Shown: positions 16,591-24,529, counted from the stretch's first letter. The stretch: DNA of 64,000 bases from Streptomyces sp. LUP47B (GCF_001746295.1 NZ_MJAH01000002.1:601762-665761); one strand, 5' to 3'. Made by a program: numbers and translations. Notes: a model not told the origin generated them from the letters alone.

Positions 16591-16653
16591 ATGCAGCGCG
16601 CCCAAGTCATCCCCTCCATCACGACGACGCCGGAGCAGGTCCCGGCGCGCTGA
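16591..16653 (+). CDS. Threonine leader peptide of ThrRS attenuator
   Basis: 20 residues, ATG to TGA, with an ITTTP segment encoded by three consecutive ACG codons (16621-16629). TACCCT (16579-16584) is six bases before the ATG and no ribosome binding site exists, so translation is probably leaderless, as is usual for actinobacterial leader peptides. It precedes a threonyl-tRNA synthetase gene, so stalling at Thr codons would report low Thr-tRNA. Confidence 0.7.
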   Translation: MQRAQVIPSITTTPEQVPAR

Positions 16654-16667
16654 CAGCTGACGCAGTC

Positions 16668-16699
16668 CGAAGCCCCGGGGCGAGTGCCCCGGGGCTTCG
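16668..16699 (+). terminator. Attenuator terminator hairpin
   Basis: A perfect 14-bp stem, CGAAGCCCCGGGGC against GCCCCGGGGCTTCG, with a GAGT tetraloop. It is followed by TCGTTCCCG rather than a U run, which is usual in Streptomyces. It lies between the leader peptide and the synthetase start, 44 bp before the ATG. Confidence 0.75.
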
Positions 16700-16743
16700 T
16701 CGTTCCCGTCGGTCCCTCGCCCCCCACCGCGAGGGAGGACCCC

Positions 16744-17970
16744 ATGAACCCCATGCACGACCACCGCCGACTCGGCCGTGAGCTCGACCTGTTCGACACC
16801 GATCCGCTGATGGGCGCGGGGCTGCCGTACTGGCTGCCCGACGGGGCCGTCGTACGGCACGTCCTGGAGGAGTACGTCAGGGAGGTGGAGCGGGCCGCCG
16901 GGTACCGGCATGTGTACTCGCCGGTGCTCGGGAAGCGGGAGCTGTACGAGATCTCCGGGCACTGGTCGCACTACGGCGACGACATGTTCCCGCCGATGCG
17001 ACTGGGTGGCGAGGAGGTGGTGCTGCGGCCCAGCCTCTGTCCCCATCACGCCCTCATCTATCGGTCGCGGTCCCACAGTTACCGTGAACTTCCCTTGCGT
17101 GTCGCCGAGTTGGGTGGCATGTACCGCTCCGAGCTGTCGGGCGTCCTCGGCGGTCTCACCCGCGTCCGTTCCATCCAGCTCAACGACGCCCACATCTTCT
17201 GCACCCCCGAGCAGGCCGTGGCGGAGGCCCGCGCCGCCCTCGGACTCATCCGGCGTGCCTACGACGACCTCGGCATCCGTGCCAGCCGGTACCGGCTCTC
17301 CCTCCCCGGCGACCGCGACGGAAAGTACGTCCCCGATCCGGAACTCTGGCGCCGCGCCACCGCCCTGCTCGAAGAGGTCCTGGACGGCATCGAGTACGAG
17401 TCCGTCGAGGGCGAGGCCGCCTTCTACGGCCCCAAGATCGACGTTCAGATCACCGACCTCGCCGGCCGGGAGTCCACCCTCTCCACCGTCCAGATCGACT
17501 TCCACCAGCCCGAACGCTTCGACCTCCACTACATCGGCCCCGACGGCACCAAACACCGCCCGGTGATGGTCCACCGCAGCATCATCGGCAGCGTGGAACG
17601 GGCCGTCGCCCATCTCATCGAGGCGCACGGCGGCGCCTTTCCGGTGTGGCTCGCGCCCGTGCAGCTGGTCGTCCTGCCGGTGGGCGACGCCCAGGAGGAG
17701 CGGGCCCTTGACCTCGTACGGCGGGCCGAAGCGCGCGGCATCCGGGCCGAACTCTCGGGCCCCGGCCACGGCACCCTCGGCGCCCGCGTCCGCGCCGCGC
17801 GCCTCGTGCCGTACCAGGCGGTGATCGGGGAGCGGGAGGCCGACGCCGGCTGTGCGGCCGTACGACTGCGGGACGGCCGTAGGCCAGGAGCCGTACCGGT
17901 CGACGAGCTGCTGGAACGGATCGGTGCCCGGGCCGGTGATCGCGGGGCCGAACTCTGGGCGGCTGCGTAA
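16744..17970 (+). CDS. Threonyl-tRNA synthetase paralogue lacking TGS and editing domains
   Basis: 408 residues against about 640-660 for bacterial ThrRS. It starts directly at the class II catalytic core (HRRLGRELDLFDTDPLMGAGLPYWLPDGAVVR), so the N-terminal TGS and the Ser-tRNA editing domain are missing. The three zinc ligands remain: C99 (SLCPHH), H150 (NDAHIFCT) and H277 (VMVHRSIIG). Motif 2 Arg is R128 (MYRSE) and motif 3 Arg is R286 (GSVER). A C-terminal anticodon-binding domain runs from about 298. The start has GGGAGGACCCC upstream. It should charge tRNA-Thr but not proofread serine. The Thr leader suggests induction on threonine-tRNA shortage; the housekeeping thrS is presumably elsewhere. 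Confidence 0.9.
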   Translation: MNPMHDHRRLGRELDLFDTDPLMGAGLPYWLPDGAVVRHVLEEYVREVERAAGYRHVYSPVLGKRELYEISGHWSHYGDDMFPPMRLGGEEVVLRPSLCPHHALIYRSRSHSYRELPLRVAELGGMYRSELSGVLGGLTRVRSIQLNDAHIFCTPEQAVAEARAALGLIRRAYDDLGIRASRYRLSLPGDRDGKYVPDPELWRRATALLEEVLDGIEYESVEGEAAFYGPKIDVQITDLAGRESTLSTVQIDFHQPERFDLHYIGPDGTKHRPVMVHRSIIGSVERAVAHLIEAHGGAFPVWLAPVQLVVLPVGDAQEERALDLVRRAEARGIRAELSGPGHGTLGARVRAARLVPYQAVIGEREADAGCAAVRLRDGRRPGAVPVDELLERIGARAGDRGAELWAAA

Positions 17971-18008
17971 GGTCGGACCCGTACGCCAGTGACGAAAGGA
18001 CCCCCGCC

Positions 18009-18971
18009 GTGACCGGTCAGCCCATCCCGGTGATCATCGACTGCGACACCGGTGTCGACGACGCCCTGGCCCTGCTGTTCGCCGTACGGCATCCGGGGAT
18101 CGACCTGCGCGCGGTCACCTGTGTCGCCGGGAACACCGACGTCGACGGCGTCGTCCGCAACACGCTGACCGTCCTGGAGCAGGCGGGCGCCGGGGACATC
18201 CCCGTCGCCCGGGGTGCCGCGCGGCCGCTGATCGAGCCCGTGCGCACCGCGCAGCACGTGCACGGCCTCGACGGCATGGGTGACCTGGGGCTGCCCGCGC
18301 CGACCCGGGTGGCGGTGGACGTGGACGCGGTGACCCTGCTCAGGCGGGAGATCCTCGCCTCCCCGACGCCGGTCACCCTCATCCCCACCGCGCCGCTCAC
18401 CAACATCGCCCTGCTGCTCCGCACCCACCCCGACGTGGTGCGGAACATCGAGCGGATCGTGTTCATGGGCGGTGCGGTGGCGACCGGAAACGCCACGCCC
18501 GTAGCGGAGTTCAACGTCTGGCACGATCCCGAGGCGGCCGCCGTGCTGCTCACCGCGGGCGTGCCGATCACGATGTACGGCCTGGACGTGTTCGAGCGGG
18601 TCGTCGTCCCCGCCGCCGACGTCCAGCGGCTGCGCGCGAGTTCGGAGCCCAGCCTGCGCATGGCCGGCGAACTCCTCGCCCACCGTGACCCGGCCACCTC
18701 GGGTGACCCCACCCCCACGGGCGGCCTCGGTGACGCGGGCGCGGTCTGCGCGGTCGTCGACCCGGGCGGACTGACCACCGAACTCCTGCCGGTGGAGGTG
18801 AGCCTGGCCCCGGGCCCGACCCGCGGCCAGACCGTCGTCGACCGCCGCCGCCGTCCCGGCGAGTCCGAGATCCACGAGGGCGAACGTGAAGTGACCCTCG
18901 TGGACGTGGGGTTGGGCGTCGACGTGGAGCGGTACGTGAAGTTGTGGCTGACGGCGGTGGAGGGGGCCTAG
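18009..18971 (+). CDS. Inosine/uridine-preferring nucleoside hydrolase
   Basis: 320 residues from a GTG with GAAAGGAC upstream. The calcium-binding DTGVDDALAL (residues 13-22) is the family hallmark, with FNVWHDPEAA and the later GLGDAGAV providing further active-site residues. It hydrolyses the N-glycosidic bond of ribonucleosides for salvage. No signal peptide. It follows the short ThrRS by 38 bp on the same strand and may be co-transcribed with it. Confidence 0.9.
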   Translation: MTGQPIPVIIDCDTGVDDALALLFAVRHPGIDLRAVTCVAGNTDVDGVVRNTLTVLEQAGAGDIPVARGAARPLIEPVRTAQHVHGLDGMGDLGLPAPTRVAVDVDAVTLLRREILASPTPVTLIPTAPLTNIALLLRTHPDVVRNIERIVFMGGAVATGNATPVAEFNVWHDPEAAAVLLTAGVPITMYGLDVFERVVVPAADVQRLRASSEPSLRMAGELLAHRDPATSGDPTPTGGLGDAGAVCAVVDPGGLTTELLPVEVSLAPGPTRGQTVVDRRRRPGESEIHEGEREVTLVDVGLGVDVERYVKLWLTAVEGA

Positions 18972-18993
18972 CCAGCGAGCCCCATCTGGTCCC

Positions 18994-20088
18994 TCAAGAA
19001 CTGCTGACGCCCCACCGCTGCTCCACCTTCGCGAGCCGCCAGTAGGCGATCGCCGCCGCCCACACCACCACGAACAGGCCGACGATGACGTAGCCGACGT
19101 TGTCGAGGTCGATGTCGGCGATCCAGGTGGTGAGGGCGTCGGTGAGGTCGAACTTGTCGTGCAGGACGCCGACGAGCTCGATCGTGCCGATGAAGAAGGC
19201 GACCGCGATGGACAGGCCGGTGATGGCGAGGTTGTAGAAGACCTTGCGGACGGGGTTGGCGAAGGCCCACTGGTAGGCGAAGTTCATGAACGTGCCGTCG
19301 AGGGTGTCGAACAGGCTCATGCCCGCGGCGAAGAGCAGCGGCAGACAGAGGATGGCGTACCAGGGGAGACCCGCGGCCGCACCCGACCCGGCCATCACCA
19401 TCAGGGTCACTTCCGTCGCCGTGTCGAAGCCGAGCCCGAACAGGAAGCCCAGCGGAAACATCTGCCCCGGCCGGGTGATGGACTTGGTGAGCCGCCCGAG
19501 GATCCGGTTCATGAAGCCGCGCGAGTCGAGATGCTGCTCCAACTGCTTCTCGTCGTACGTCCCTTCCCGCATCGCCCGGAAGACCTTCAGGATGCCCATG
19601 AGGGCGACCAGGTTGAGGGCGGCGATGAGATAGAGGAACGACCCGGAGACCGTCGTACCGAGAAATCCGAGCACCTGGTGGGTACTCGACCCCTCGTTCA
19701 TGACCTTGCCGGCCAGCTGGGTGCCGCCGGCGATCAGCGCGGCGAGCAGGACCACGACACTGGAGTGCCCGAGCGCGAACCAGAACCCTCCGGACACCGG
19801 CCGCTTGCCGTCCGCCATCAGCTTGCGCGTGGTGTTGTCGATCGCGGCGATGTGGTCGGCGTCGAAGGCGTGCCGCATACCGAGGGTGTAGGCGGTGATG
19901 CCGAGCCCGATGCCGAAGGCCTTGTCGCCCACCTCGTAGTGCTCAGGGACGACCAGCAGGAAGAGGATGCCGAAGGCGACGACGTGCAGGGCGGCTATCG
20001 CGGCCATCAGACCGGCCGTCTTGACGGTGTCCTCGCGTCGCCAGCGGAAGGAGGCGGCGGCGGTCTCGGGCAGCGCAGGGTCAGTCAT
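18994..20088 (-). CDS. NiCoT-family nickel/cobalt transporter
   Basis: 364 residues with eight or so membrane segments. The signature of helix II, RHAFDADHIAAIDNTTRK, is intact (NiCoT consensus HAFDADHI), and FLFGLGFDTATEV and LLFAAGMSLFDTLDG are the other conserved helices. A cobalamin riboswitch lies directly upstream, which argues for cobalt uptake for B12 synthesis rather than nickel. A divergent ArsR-type gene starts 317 bp away. The gene is convergent with the nucleoside hydrolase. Confidence 0.9.
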   Translation of the reverse strand: MTDPALPETAAASFRWRREDTVKTAGLMAAIAALHVVAFGILFLLVVPEHYEVGDKAFGIGLGITAYTLGMRHAFDADHIAAIDNTTRKLMADGKRPVSGGFWFALGHSSVVVLLAALIAGGTQLAGKVMNEGSSTHQVLGFLGTTVSGSFLYLIAALNLVALMGILKVFRAMREGTYDEKQLEQHLDSRGFMNRILGRLTKSITRPGQMFPLGFLFGLGFDTATEVTLMVMAGSGAAAGLPWYAILCLPLLFAAGMSLFDTLDGTFMNFAYQWAFANPVRKVFYNLAITGLSIAVAFFIGTIELVGVLHDKFDLTDALTTWIADIDLDNVGYVIVGLFVVVWAAAIAYWRLAKVEQRWGVSSS

Positions 20089-20130
20089 ACGGTGGTCACT
20101 CCAGCACCTCGTGGATGAACGCGTGAGCTG

Positions 20131-20315
20131 CCGTGGCCGGTCTCCTGGCTTACGGGTCGTGCGTTTCCCTGCCCGCCTTCCCGGCCTGATGGTGACGGCC
20201 AGTGGCTGTCCCGCGAGGGACGTGGGAGGGAAACTCCCCGATCACAGTGGCGAGGGCCGCACCGGACTGGACCTTTGAGGGGTCGTCACCGGCTTCCCGA
20301 GCACCACGGCCCGCC
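20131..20315 (-). ncRNA. Cobalamin riboswitch
   Basis: Read on the minus strand, the conserved blocks occur in order: GGGAAGCCGGTG, CGCCACTGTGATCGGGGAG (20234-20252), GCCACTGGCC, GGGAAGGCGGG and the B12 box AAGCCAGGAGACCGGCC (around 20135-20151). It ends about 45 bp before the transporter ATG. Binding of adenosylcobalamin should shut off the transporter. The outer boundaries are approximate. Confidence 0.9.
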
Positions 20316-20342
20316 CACCGTAGGCGGGGGCGGGGTCTCCTG

Positions 20343-20368
20343 CATAGCTGCACACCTGCGCAGGTATG
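20343..20368. promoter_or_regulatory. Candidate ArsR operator
   Basis: CATAGCTGC (20343-20351) and GCAGGTATG (20360-20368) form a nearly perfect inverted repeat (8 of 9 positions), with ACCTGCGCAGGT inside as a perfect 12-bp palindrome. It lies between the riboswitch and the ArsR start, where promoters of both divergent genes should be. Confidence 0.5.
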
Positions 20369-20404
20369 GAAGATCACACAGGGCCTCCTGCGAGGATGAG
20401 CCCC

Positions 20405-20752
20405 ATGCACCTCGTCCCGGCCGACCGAGCCGACCGCCGCACGATCGACGGACACCGGGTGTGCGACGCCATCGCCGCGATCGGCGACCCGGGACACGTC
20501 CGCACCTGGTCCGACCGCTTCGCCCTCCTGGCCGACCCGAACCGCCTCTCCCTCCTCCTGGCCCTGCACCGGACCGGCCCCCTGGCGGTCTCCGACCTCG
20601 CGATCGCGACGGGCATGAACGACCCCGCCGTCTCCCAGGCGCTACGGCTGCTCCGGGCGGCCGGGGTGGTGGCGGGGGAGAAGGAGGGGCGCGTGGTGCG
20701 GTACCGGGTGGTGGACGAGGCGGTGCGGGGGTTGTTGGGGCAGGTGTCCTGA
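20405..20752 (+). CDS. ArsR/SmtB-family metal-responsive regulator
   Basis: 115 residues from the ATG at 20405 (GAGG eight bases upstream; in-frame ATGs at 20366 and 20396 are less well placed). The winged helix is RFALLADPNRLSLLLALHRTGPLAVSDLAIATGMNDPAVSQALRLLRAAGVVAGEKEGRVVRYRV. The N-terminus has GHRVCDA, with His and Cys that could bind metal. Divergence from a Co/Ni transporter suggests a cobalt or nickel sensor similar in role to NmtR/KmtR; the metal is inferred from context only. Confidence 0.85.
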   Translation: MHLVPADRADRRTIDGHRVCDAIAAIGDPGHVRTWSDRFALLADPNRLSLLLALHRTGPLAVSDLAIATGMNDPAVSQALRLLRAAGVVAGEKEGRVVRYRVVDEAVRGLLGQVS

Positions 20753-20773
20753 GCCGGGGGACGTACGTGCCGA

Positions 20774-21307
20774 TCAGCGTGGCTCGCCGGGCCGGTCGAA
20801 CGTTTCCACGTCGGTACGGAACCTGTCCCGTTCAGAACTTGCGGGAGAGACGAGCGCGACGAAGTCAGGCAGCGCAGTCACAGAGGGAGTGCCGTCCTCG
20901 TTGACGCTGCCCGCCTCGTCCTCCCACGCGATCAGGTGGATCACCACTGCGTACCGGCCCACGGGCAGATCGAACTGGACGGTTCCCGGCCACGCTTCGG
21001 CACCCACCGCCTCGATACCACTGAGCCACACCTGTCCCGACGAACAGAACGAGTAGGCCTCCGAGCTGACAAGCCGGTGCCTGCTCTCCCGCTCCGTCAG
21101 CCGGCCAGGCCGGTCAGGGCCGCCGACGCGGACCAGCACTCCGAAGGCGCCGTCACTTCGGATGTTGATGGGGACCAGGGAGCCCGTACGGATGTGGCGT
21201 TCAACGTCCTCGTCCTCGCCGAGCTGCGGGTCCCACGTGTCGTGGTCCACGATGCCTGTAAAGCTCTGCGGATCCCACAGAGCGAGCATCCCGGCATCGG
21301 TTGCCAT
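20774..21307 (-). CDS. Hypothetical protein
   Basis: 177 residues, acidic, no signal or membrane segment. Recognisable features are only a beta-rich middle (GAFGVLVRVGGPDRPGRLTERESRHRLVSSEAYSF) and GRYAVVIHLIAWEDEAG. I do not recognise the family. The ATG at 21307 is chosen; a TTG at 21349 would add 14 residues and neither has a good ribosome binding site. The neighbourhood (SUKH protein, small membrane protein) suggests an accessory patch. Confidence 0.6.
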   Translation of the reverse strand: MATDAGMLALWDPQSFTGIVDHDTWDPQLGEDEDVERHIRTGSLVPINIRSDGAFGVLVRVGGPDRPGRLTERESRHRLVSSEAYSFCSSGQVWLSGIEAVGAEAWPGTVQFDLPVGRYAVVIHLIAWEDEAGSVNEDGTPSVTALPDFVALVSPASSERDRFRTDVETFDRPGEPR

Positions 21308-21363
21308 AGTCGACAAGCACCGCTGACCTTGCTGGATCCGCTCCGGCAAGTGCTGGTCCAGGC

Positions 21364-21612
21364 ATGGCCGATGCCGTCTTCCTCATCCTTGTGGGAGCCG
21401 GCCTGCTGTGCGCAGGGAGCGTCATCGCCACCGACTACAAGAAGGCGGCGACCCGTTTCTACGCGAAGGCGATGAGCACGCAACGGAACAAGCCGCCCCG
21501 CATCTACGGCGGTCCTCCAGCAGGGGTGTTGCACCTCAAAGCGATCGCGCTCGTGCAGATCCTCGCGGGCAGCGGCGCGGTTACGGTCGGCATCTACTTC
21601 CTCAGCCGGTAG
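21364..21612 (+). CDS. Small two-TM membrane protein
   Basis: 82 residues. MADAVFLILVGAGLLCAGSVI and LKAIALVQILAGSGAVTVGIYFL are two membrane helices, joined by a basic loop containing YKKAATRFYAKAMSTQRNKPPRIYGG. Both termini are probably on the same side. No known family or function recognised. It is divergent from the previous gene. Confidence 0.65.
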   Translation: MADAVFLILVGAGLLCAGSVIATDYKKAATRFYAKAMSTQRNKPPRIYGGPPAGVLHLKAIALVQILAGSGAVTVGIYFLSR

Positions 21613-21823
21613 ACGGCAGCTTCCAGACGGGTCGCGTCCGCTGCGCCGATCCCCCCGGGCCACTCGAGGCCGCTGAGCAGTCGTCGGCGACTACCAACGG
21701 GCGCACGGTCCCACTCCCCAAAGTCCTCCGGAGCCAACCGGTCGTGTCATTCCCCGTTCCAGATCCTGCACCCTGCTGTGTCGTGGCATCGACAAGGGGA
21801 ACCACGTCGCTGAGGATCCTGGG

Positions 21824-22333
21824 GTGACTGATGACGAACTCGTCCTGGCGATCCGTACGCATGTGGCGGGCCGGGGGCTGCCGGGTCCCGCATCCACCGA
21901 GGACGTCGCTGCCTTTGAGCGCGTCGTGGGCCGTCCGATGCCCGGCTTGTTGAAGCGGATGTATCTCGAAGTCGCCAATGGTGGCTTCGGGCCCTGGCGG
22001 GTGGTCTCGCTGACCGAGACCGACGACTGGTTCAGCGACTGCGCCGACATCACCATGGCCTATCACGCGTTCGGCGGCCCCGATGGGGATGCCCTTCCGT
22101 CGGGACTCGTTCCGCTCATGGACCGTGGCTGCGCGATGTGGACCCTGATCGATTTCCGTACGTCCGACGGTCAGATGTGGGACTGGGACCCCAACCTGTG
22201 CTGCATCCGGCACGCCCCGGCACCACTCAGGCAATCACTCGCGCAGTGGCTCGCCGACTGGTTGCGCGGCCAGGCGCAGGAGGGCCCCTATCCGCACCGC
22301 GTCCCGCCCGACTCCGCGTGTCACAACGCGTGA
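21824..22333 (+). CDS. SMI1/KNR4 (SUKH) family protein
   Basis: 169 residues from a GTG. DVAAFERVVGRPMPGLLKRMYLEVANGGFGPWRVVSL is a clear SUKH start (ExxxGxxLPxxLkxhY...NGG), and PLMDRGCAMWTLIDFRTSDGQMWDWDPN is the second conserved block. Often an immunity protein for nucleic-acid-targeting toxins, but no toxin is adjacent. The 207 bp after the stop (22334-22540) hold no feature I can support. Confidence 0.8.
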   Translation: MTDDELVLAIRTHVAGRGLPGPASTEDVAAFERVVGRPMPGLLKRMYLEVANGGFGPWRVVSLTETDDWFSDCADITMAYHAFGGPDGDALPSGLVPLMDRGCAMWTLIDFRTSDGQMWDWDPNLCCIRHAPAPLRQSLAQWLADWLRGQAQEGPYPHRVPPDSACHNA

Positions 22334-22540
22334 GGCCGAGAGCGGCCCCGTCTCACGAGCGGGCCACTCATCGGCCGTCTCACTTTTCCGTCTCAGACAG
22401 CCCCGTTCACGGCCGTTCAGGCGAGACCTGGAGCCGTCCCCACACCTAACGGCCAGCCGCCCACGAACGTGGATGAGGGCCCCTGCACGGGCCCCAACAC
22501 CCCGCCAGCACAGTTGGAAAGCATGTTGGAGTGCAACCCG

Positions 22541-22852
22541 TCATGGATGGATCGGCGGCAGCTTCCAGCGTTTCCGGCCGACGCGACCGTTCCGGAGCGT
22601 ATCCCGGCCACACGCCACCAGGACGGAGCCGGCCACACTGATCACTGCGAAGCAGGTGGCGAGGATGACGCCGAGCGGCTGGCGGTCTCCGGTCAAGGAT
22701 CCTGCGGCGCGTATCAACAGCCCTAATCCGAGAGCCAGTCCACCCCAGCCCGCGAGAGTGCTGCCGTACCTGCGGCGTTACCGCCGGACGAACCACATGC
22801 CAACAAGCAGGAAGATGGCACCACCAGCGCCGAAAGCCACTGCGTCGAACAT
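22541..22852 (-). pseudogene. Possible broken small membrane protein gene
   Basis: Minus strand from the ATG at 22852 gives MFDAVAFGAGGAIFLLVG and MWFVRR, then an in-frame TAA, then a coherent membrane sequence (RYGSTLAGWGGLALGLGLLIRAAG and PLGVILATCFAVISVAGSVLVAWRV). Near 22600 the best continuation shifts frame to RNGRVGRKRWKLPPIHP and a stop at 22541. Three hydrophobic segments with good codon bias, interrupted by a nonsense codon and a shift, suggest a decayed gene. Two tiny separate genes are the alternative. Confidence 0.4.
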
Positions 22853-22975
22853 TCGCGCCTCCGGACGGCAGCGTACCGAGCCGAGGGGTGGACAGCTCTT
22901 CGCCCTTGCGGTGACGCCAACGGCGGCGCCTGCCAAGGTCGGGTCCAGCCGAGCGGCCGTGTTCTCCGGGGACCG

Positions 22976-23875
22976 TCAGCCGGGCCGGCTCGCCTCCGCC
23001 TCCCCCGCCCGCGAGCCCGCCCCCCGCACCACCCCCACCGCCGTCAAAGCGACCGCCAGCCCCACCCCGGTCTGCCTGGTGAACGGCTCGTCGAACATCA
23101 GGGCTCCCCAGACCGCCGTGACCGGGGCCATGAGGAACATGAGGGTGTTGACCTCCGTGACTCCGGAGCGCTGGAGGACGAGCCAGTAGAGGCCGTAGCC
23201 GCCGAAGGTGGAGAGGGTTACGAGCCAGAGCGTGGCCAGCCAGAAGGGGCCGGTGGTGGGCAAGGTCGCGGTGCCGGTCGTGAGGGCGGCGGCCGTGAAG
23301 ACCAGGGCGCTGGTGGCGCAGTGGACGGTCAGTGACACGGTCGGGGTCACCGGGATGCGGGAGCGCCGTTCGAGGAAGGTGGCCGCGACCAGCGAGAGCA
23401 TCCCGGCGAACGGGACGAGGTAGGTCCACCAGGCCACGCCCGTGGTCGCCGCCGCGTCGGCCGTCGTGACCAGGGCGACCCCGGCGAGGCCCAGGCACAG
23501 TCCGAGCCACTGCCGGGCCGAGACGTACTCGCGCAGCAGCGGGCCGGCGAGCGCCCCGGCGACCAGCGGCTGGGTGCCGTCGATCAGGGCCGTCGTACCG
23601 CTGGAGACGCCGAGCTGGATGGCGTAGTAGACGGTGAGCAGGTAGCCGCTCTGGGAGAGCAGTCCGATCAGGGCCTGGCGGGCCAGGTCGCGGGGTGTCA
23701 GGGCACGCCAGGGAGCGCGGCCCCGGTGGACGGCCACCGCGGTGAGGACGGCTGCCAGCGGCAGGAAGCGCCACATCAGGAGCGTCATCGCACCCGCGTC
23801 CTGCGTGCCGAGCTTGGCGCCGACGAATCCCGAGCTCCAGCACACGATGAAGGCGGCGGAGAGCAGGACGTTCAT
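22976..23875 (-). CDS. EamA/DMT-family exporter
   Basis: 299 residues and ten predicted membrane helices in two EamA repeats. MNVLLSAAFIVCWSSGFVGAKLG is the first helix; FGGYGLYWLVLQRSGVTEVNTLMFLMAPVTAVWGALMFDE is the typical end of the second repeat. It exports metabolites or drugs of unknown identity. GGTGGTGA precedes the ATG; a GTG at 23887 would add four residues. It is divergent from a TetR gene, and the shared region carries strong palindromes, so TetR very likely controls it. Confidence 0.85.
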   Translation of the reverse strand: MNVLLSAAFIVCWSSGFVGAKLGTQDAGAMTLLMWRFLPLAAVLTAVAVHRGRAPWRALTPRDLARQALIGLLSQSGYLLTVYYAIQLGVSSGTTALIDGTQPLVAGALAGPLLREYVSARQWLGLCLGLAGVALVTTADAAATTGVAWWTYLVPFAGMLSLVAATFLERRSRIPVTPTVSLTVHCATSALVFTAAALTTGTATLPTTGPFWLATLWLVTLSTFGGYGLYWLVLQRSGVTEVNTLMFLMAPVTAVWGALMFDEPFTRQTGVGLAVALTAVGVVRGAGSRAGEAEASRPG

Positions 23876-23894
23876 GGGAGTCACCACCCAAAAA

Positions 23895-23954
23895 TATACC
23901 GGTCTGTATACCTCCTTGCCTCACCCACTATACAGATCGGTATAGTGGGTGAGG
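23895..23954. promoter_or_regulatory. Paired TetR operators between eamA and tetR genes
   Basis: TATACCGGTCTGTATA (23895-23910) and TATACAGATCGGTATA (23929-23944) are reverse complements at 15 of 16 positions, and each is itself a TATAC...GTATA dyad. The second is also part of a 36-bp palindrome with perfect 14-bp arms, CCTCACCCACTATA (23919-23932) and TATAGTGGGTGAGG (23941-23954). TTGCCT (23916) and TATAGT (23941) could be -35 and -10 for the regulator. Confidence 0.75.
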
Positions 23955-24529
23955 TGGGAGACAACGGTGCACAGCAGGTACGGCGGATCAGCATGACCCC
24001 GGGTGCGCGGCGCGCCCTCGCGGCGGCGTCCCGGCTGTTCTACGAGCGGGGCATCCACGCGGTCGGCGTGGACCTGATCGCCGCCGAGGCCGGGGTGACG
24101 AAGAAGACGCTCTACGACCGGTTCGGCTCCAAGGAGCAGATCGTCGTGGAGTACCTCGCCGACCGGGACGAACGCTGGCGGACGTATGTCATGGAGCGGC
24201 TGGAGGCGGCGGGACCCGAGGTCGTCGACCGGGTCCGCGCGGTCTTCGACGCCTCCCGGGAGTGGATGGACGACAACAGCCCCAAGGGGTGCGCCATGGT
24301 CAACGCCCACGCCGAGATCAGCGACCCGGCCCATCCGGCGTACGCGATCATCACCGGGCAGAAGCGGTGGATGCTCCGGCTCTTCACCGATCTGGCCCCC
24401 GAGCAGGCTCGCACGCTCATGCTGCTGCACGAGGGCGCGCTGGTCGCCCACGGACTGCGCGTCTTCGCCGACCCGATCGCGGCCGCCCGCGAGGAGGCGG
24501 CCGCGCTTGTCGGCGGGCAGAGTGCGTAG
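23954..24529 (+). CDS. TetR/AcrR-family regulator
   Basis: 191 residues if begun at the GTG 23954, which is eight bases past a TATAGT -10 and so could be leaderless; an ATG at 23993 is the main alternative. The helix-turn-helix is ALAAASRLFYERGIHAVGVDLIAAEAGVTKKTLYDRFGSKEQIVVEYL. The ligand domain contains NSPKGCAMVNAHAEISDPAHP, a stretch frequent in TetR proteins that control EamA or MFS exporters. Probably an autorepressor and repressor of the divergent exporter. Confidence 0.85.
   Translation: MGDNGAQQVRRISMTPGARRALAAASRLFYERGIHAVGVDLIAAEAGVTKKTLYDRFGSKEQIVVEYLADRDERWRTYVMERLEAAGPEVVDRVRAVFDASREWMDDNSPKGCAMVNAHAEISDPAHPAYAIITGQKRWMLRLFTDLAPEQARTLMLLHEGALVAHGLRVFADPIAAAREEAAALVGGQSA

Larger units (their letters stand above)
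16591..16743 (+). promoter_or_regulatory. Putative threonine attenuator with RBS-sequestering hairpin
   Basis: Several pairings are possible. CAGCGCGCC (16594-16602) pairs with GGCGCGCTG (16643-16651) inside the leader peptide. A 14-bp terminator stem lies at 16668-16699. TCCCTCGC (16713-16720) pairs with GCGAGGGA (16729-16736) and hides the GGGAGGA ribosome binding site of the synthetase gene. As an alternative, GGGGCGAG (16677-16684), part of the terminator arm and loop, is complementary to CTCGCCCC (16717-16724), which would open both hairpins. This is read by eye; folding energies were not computed. Confidence 0.55.
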
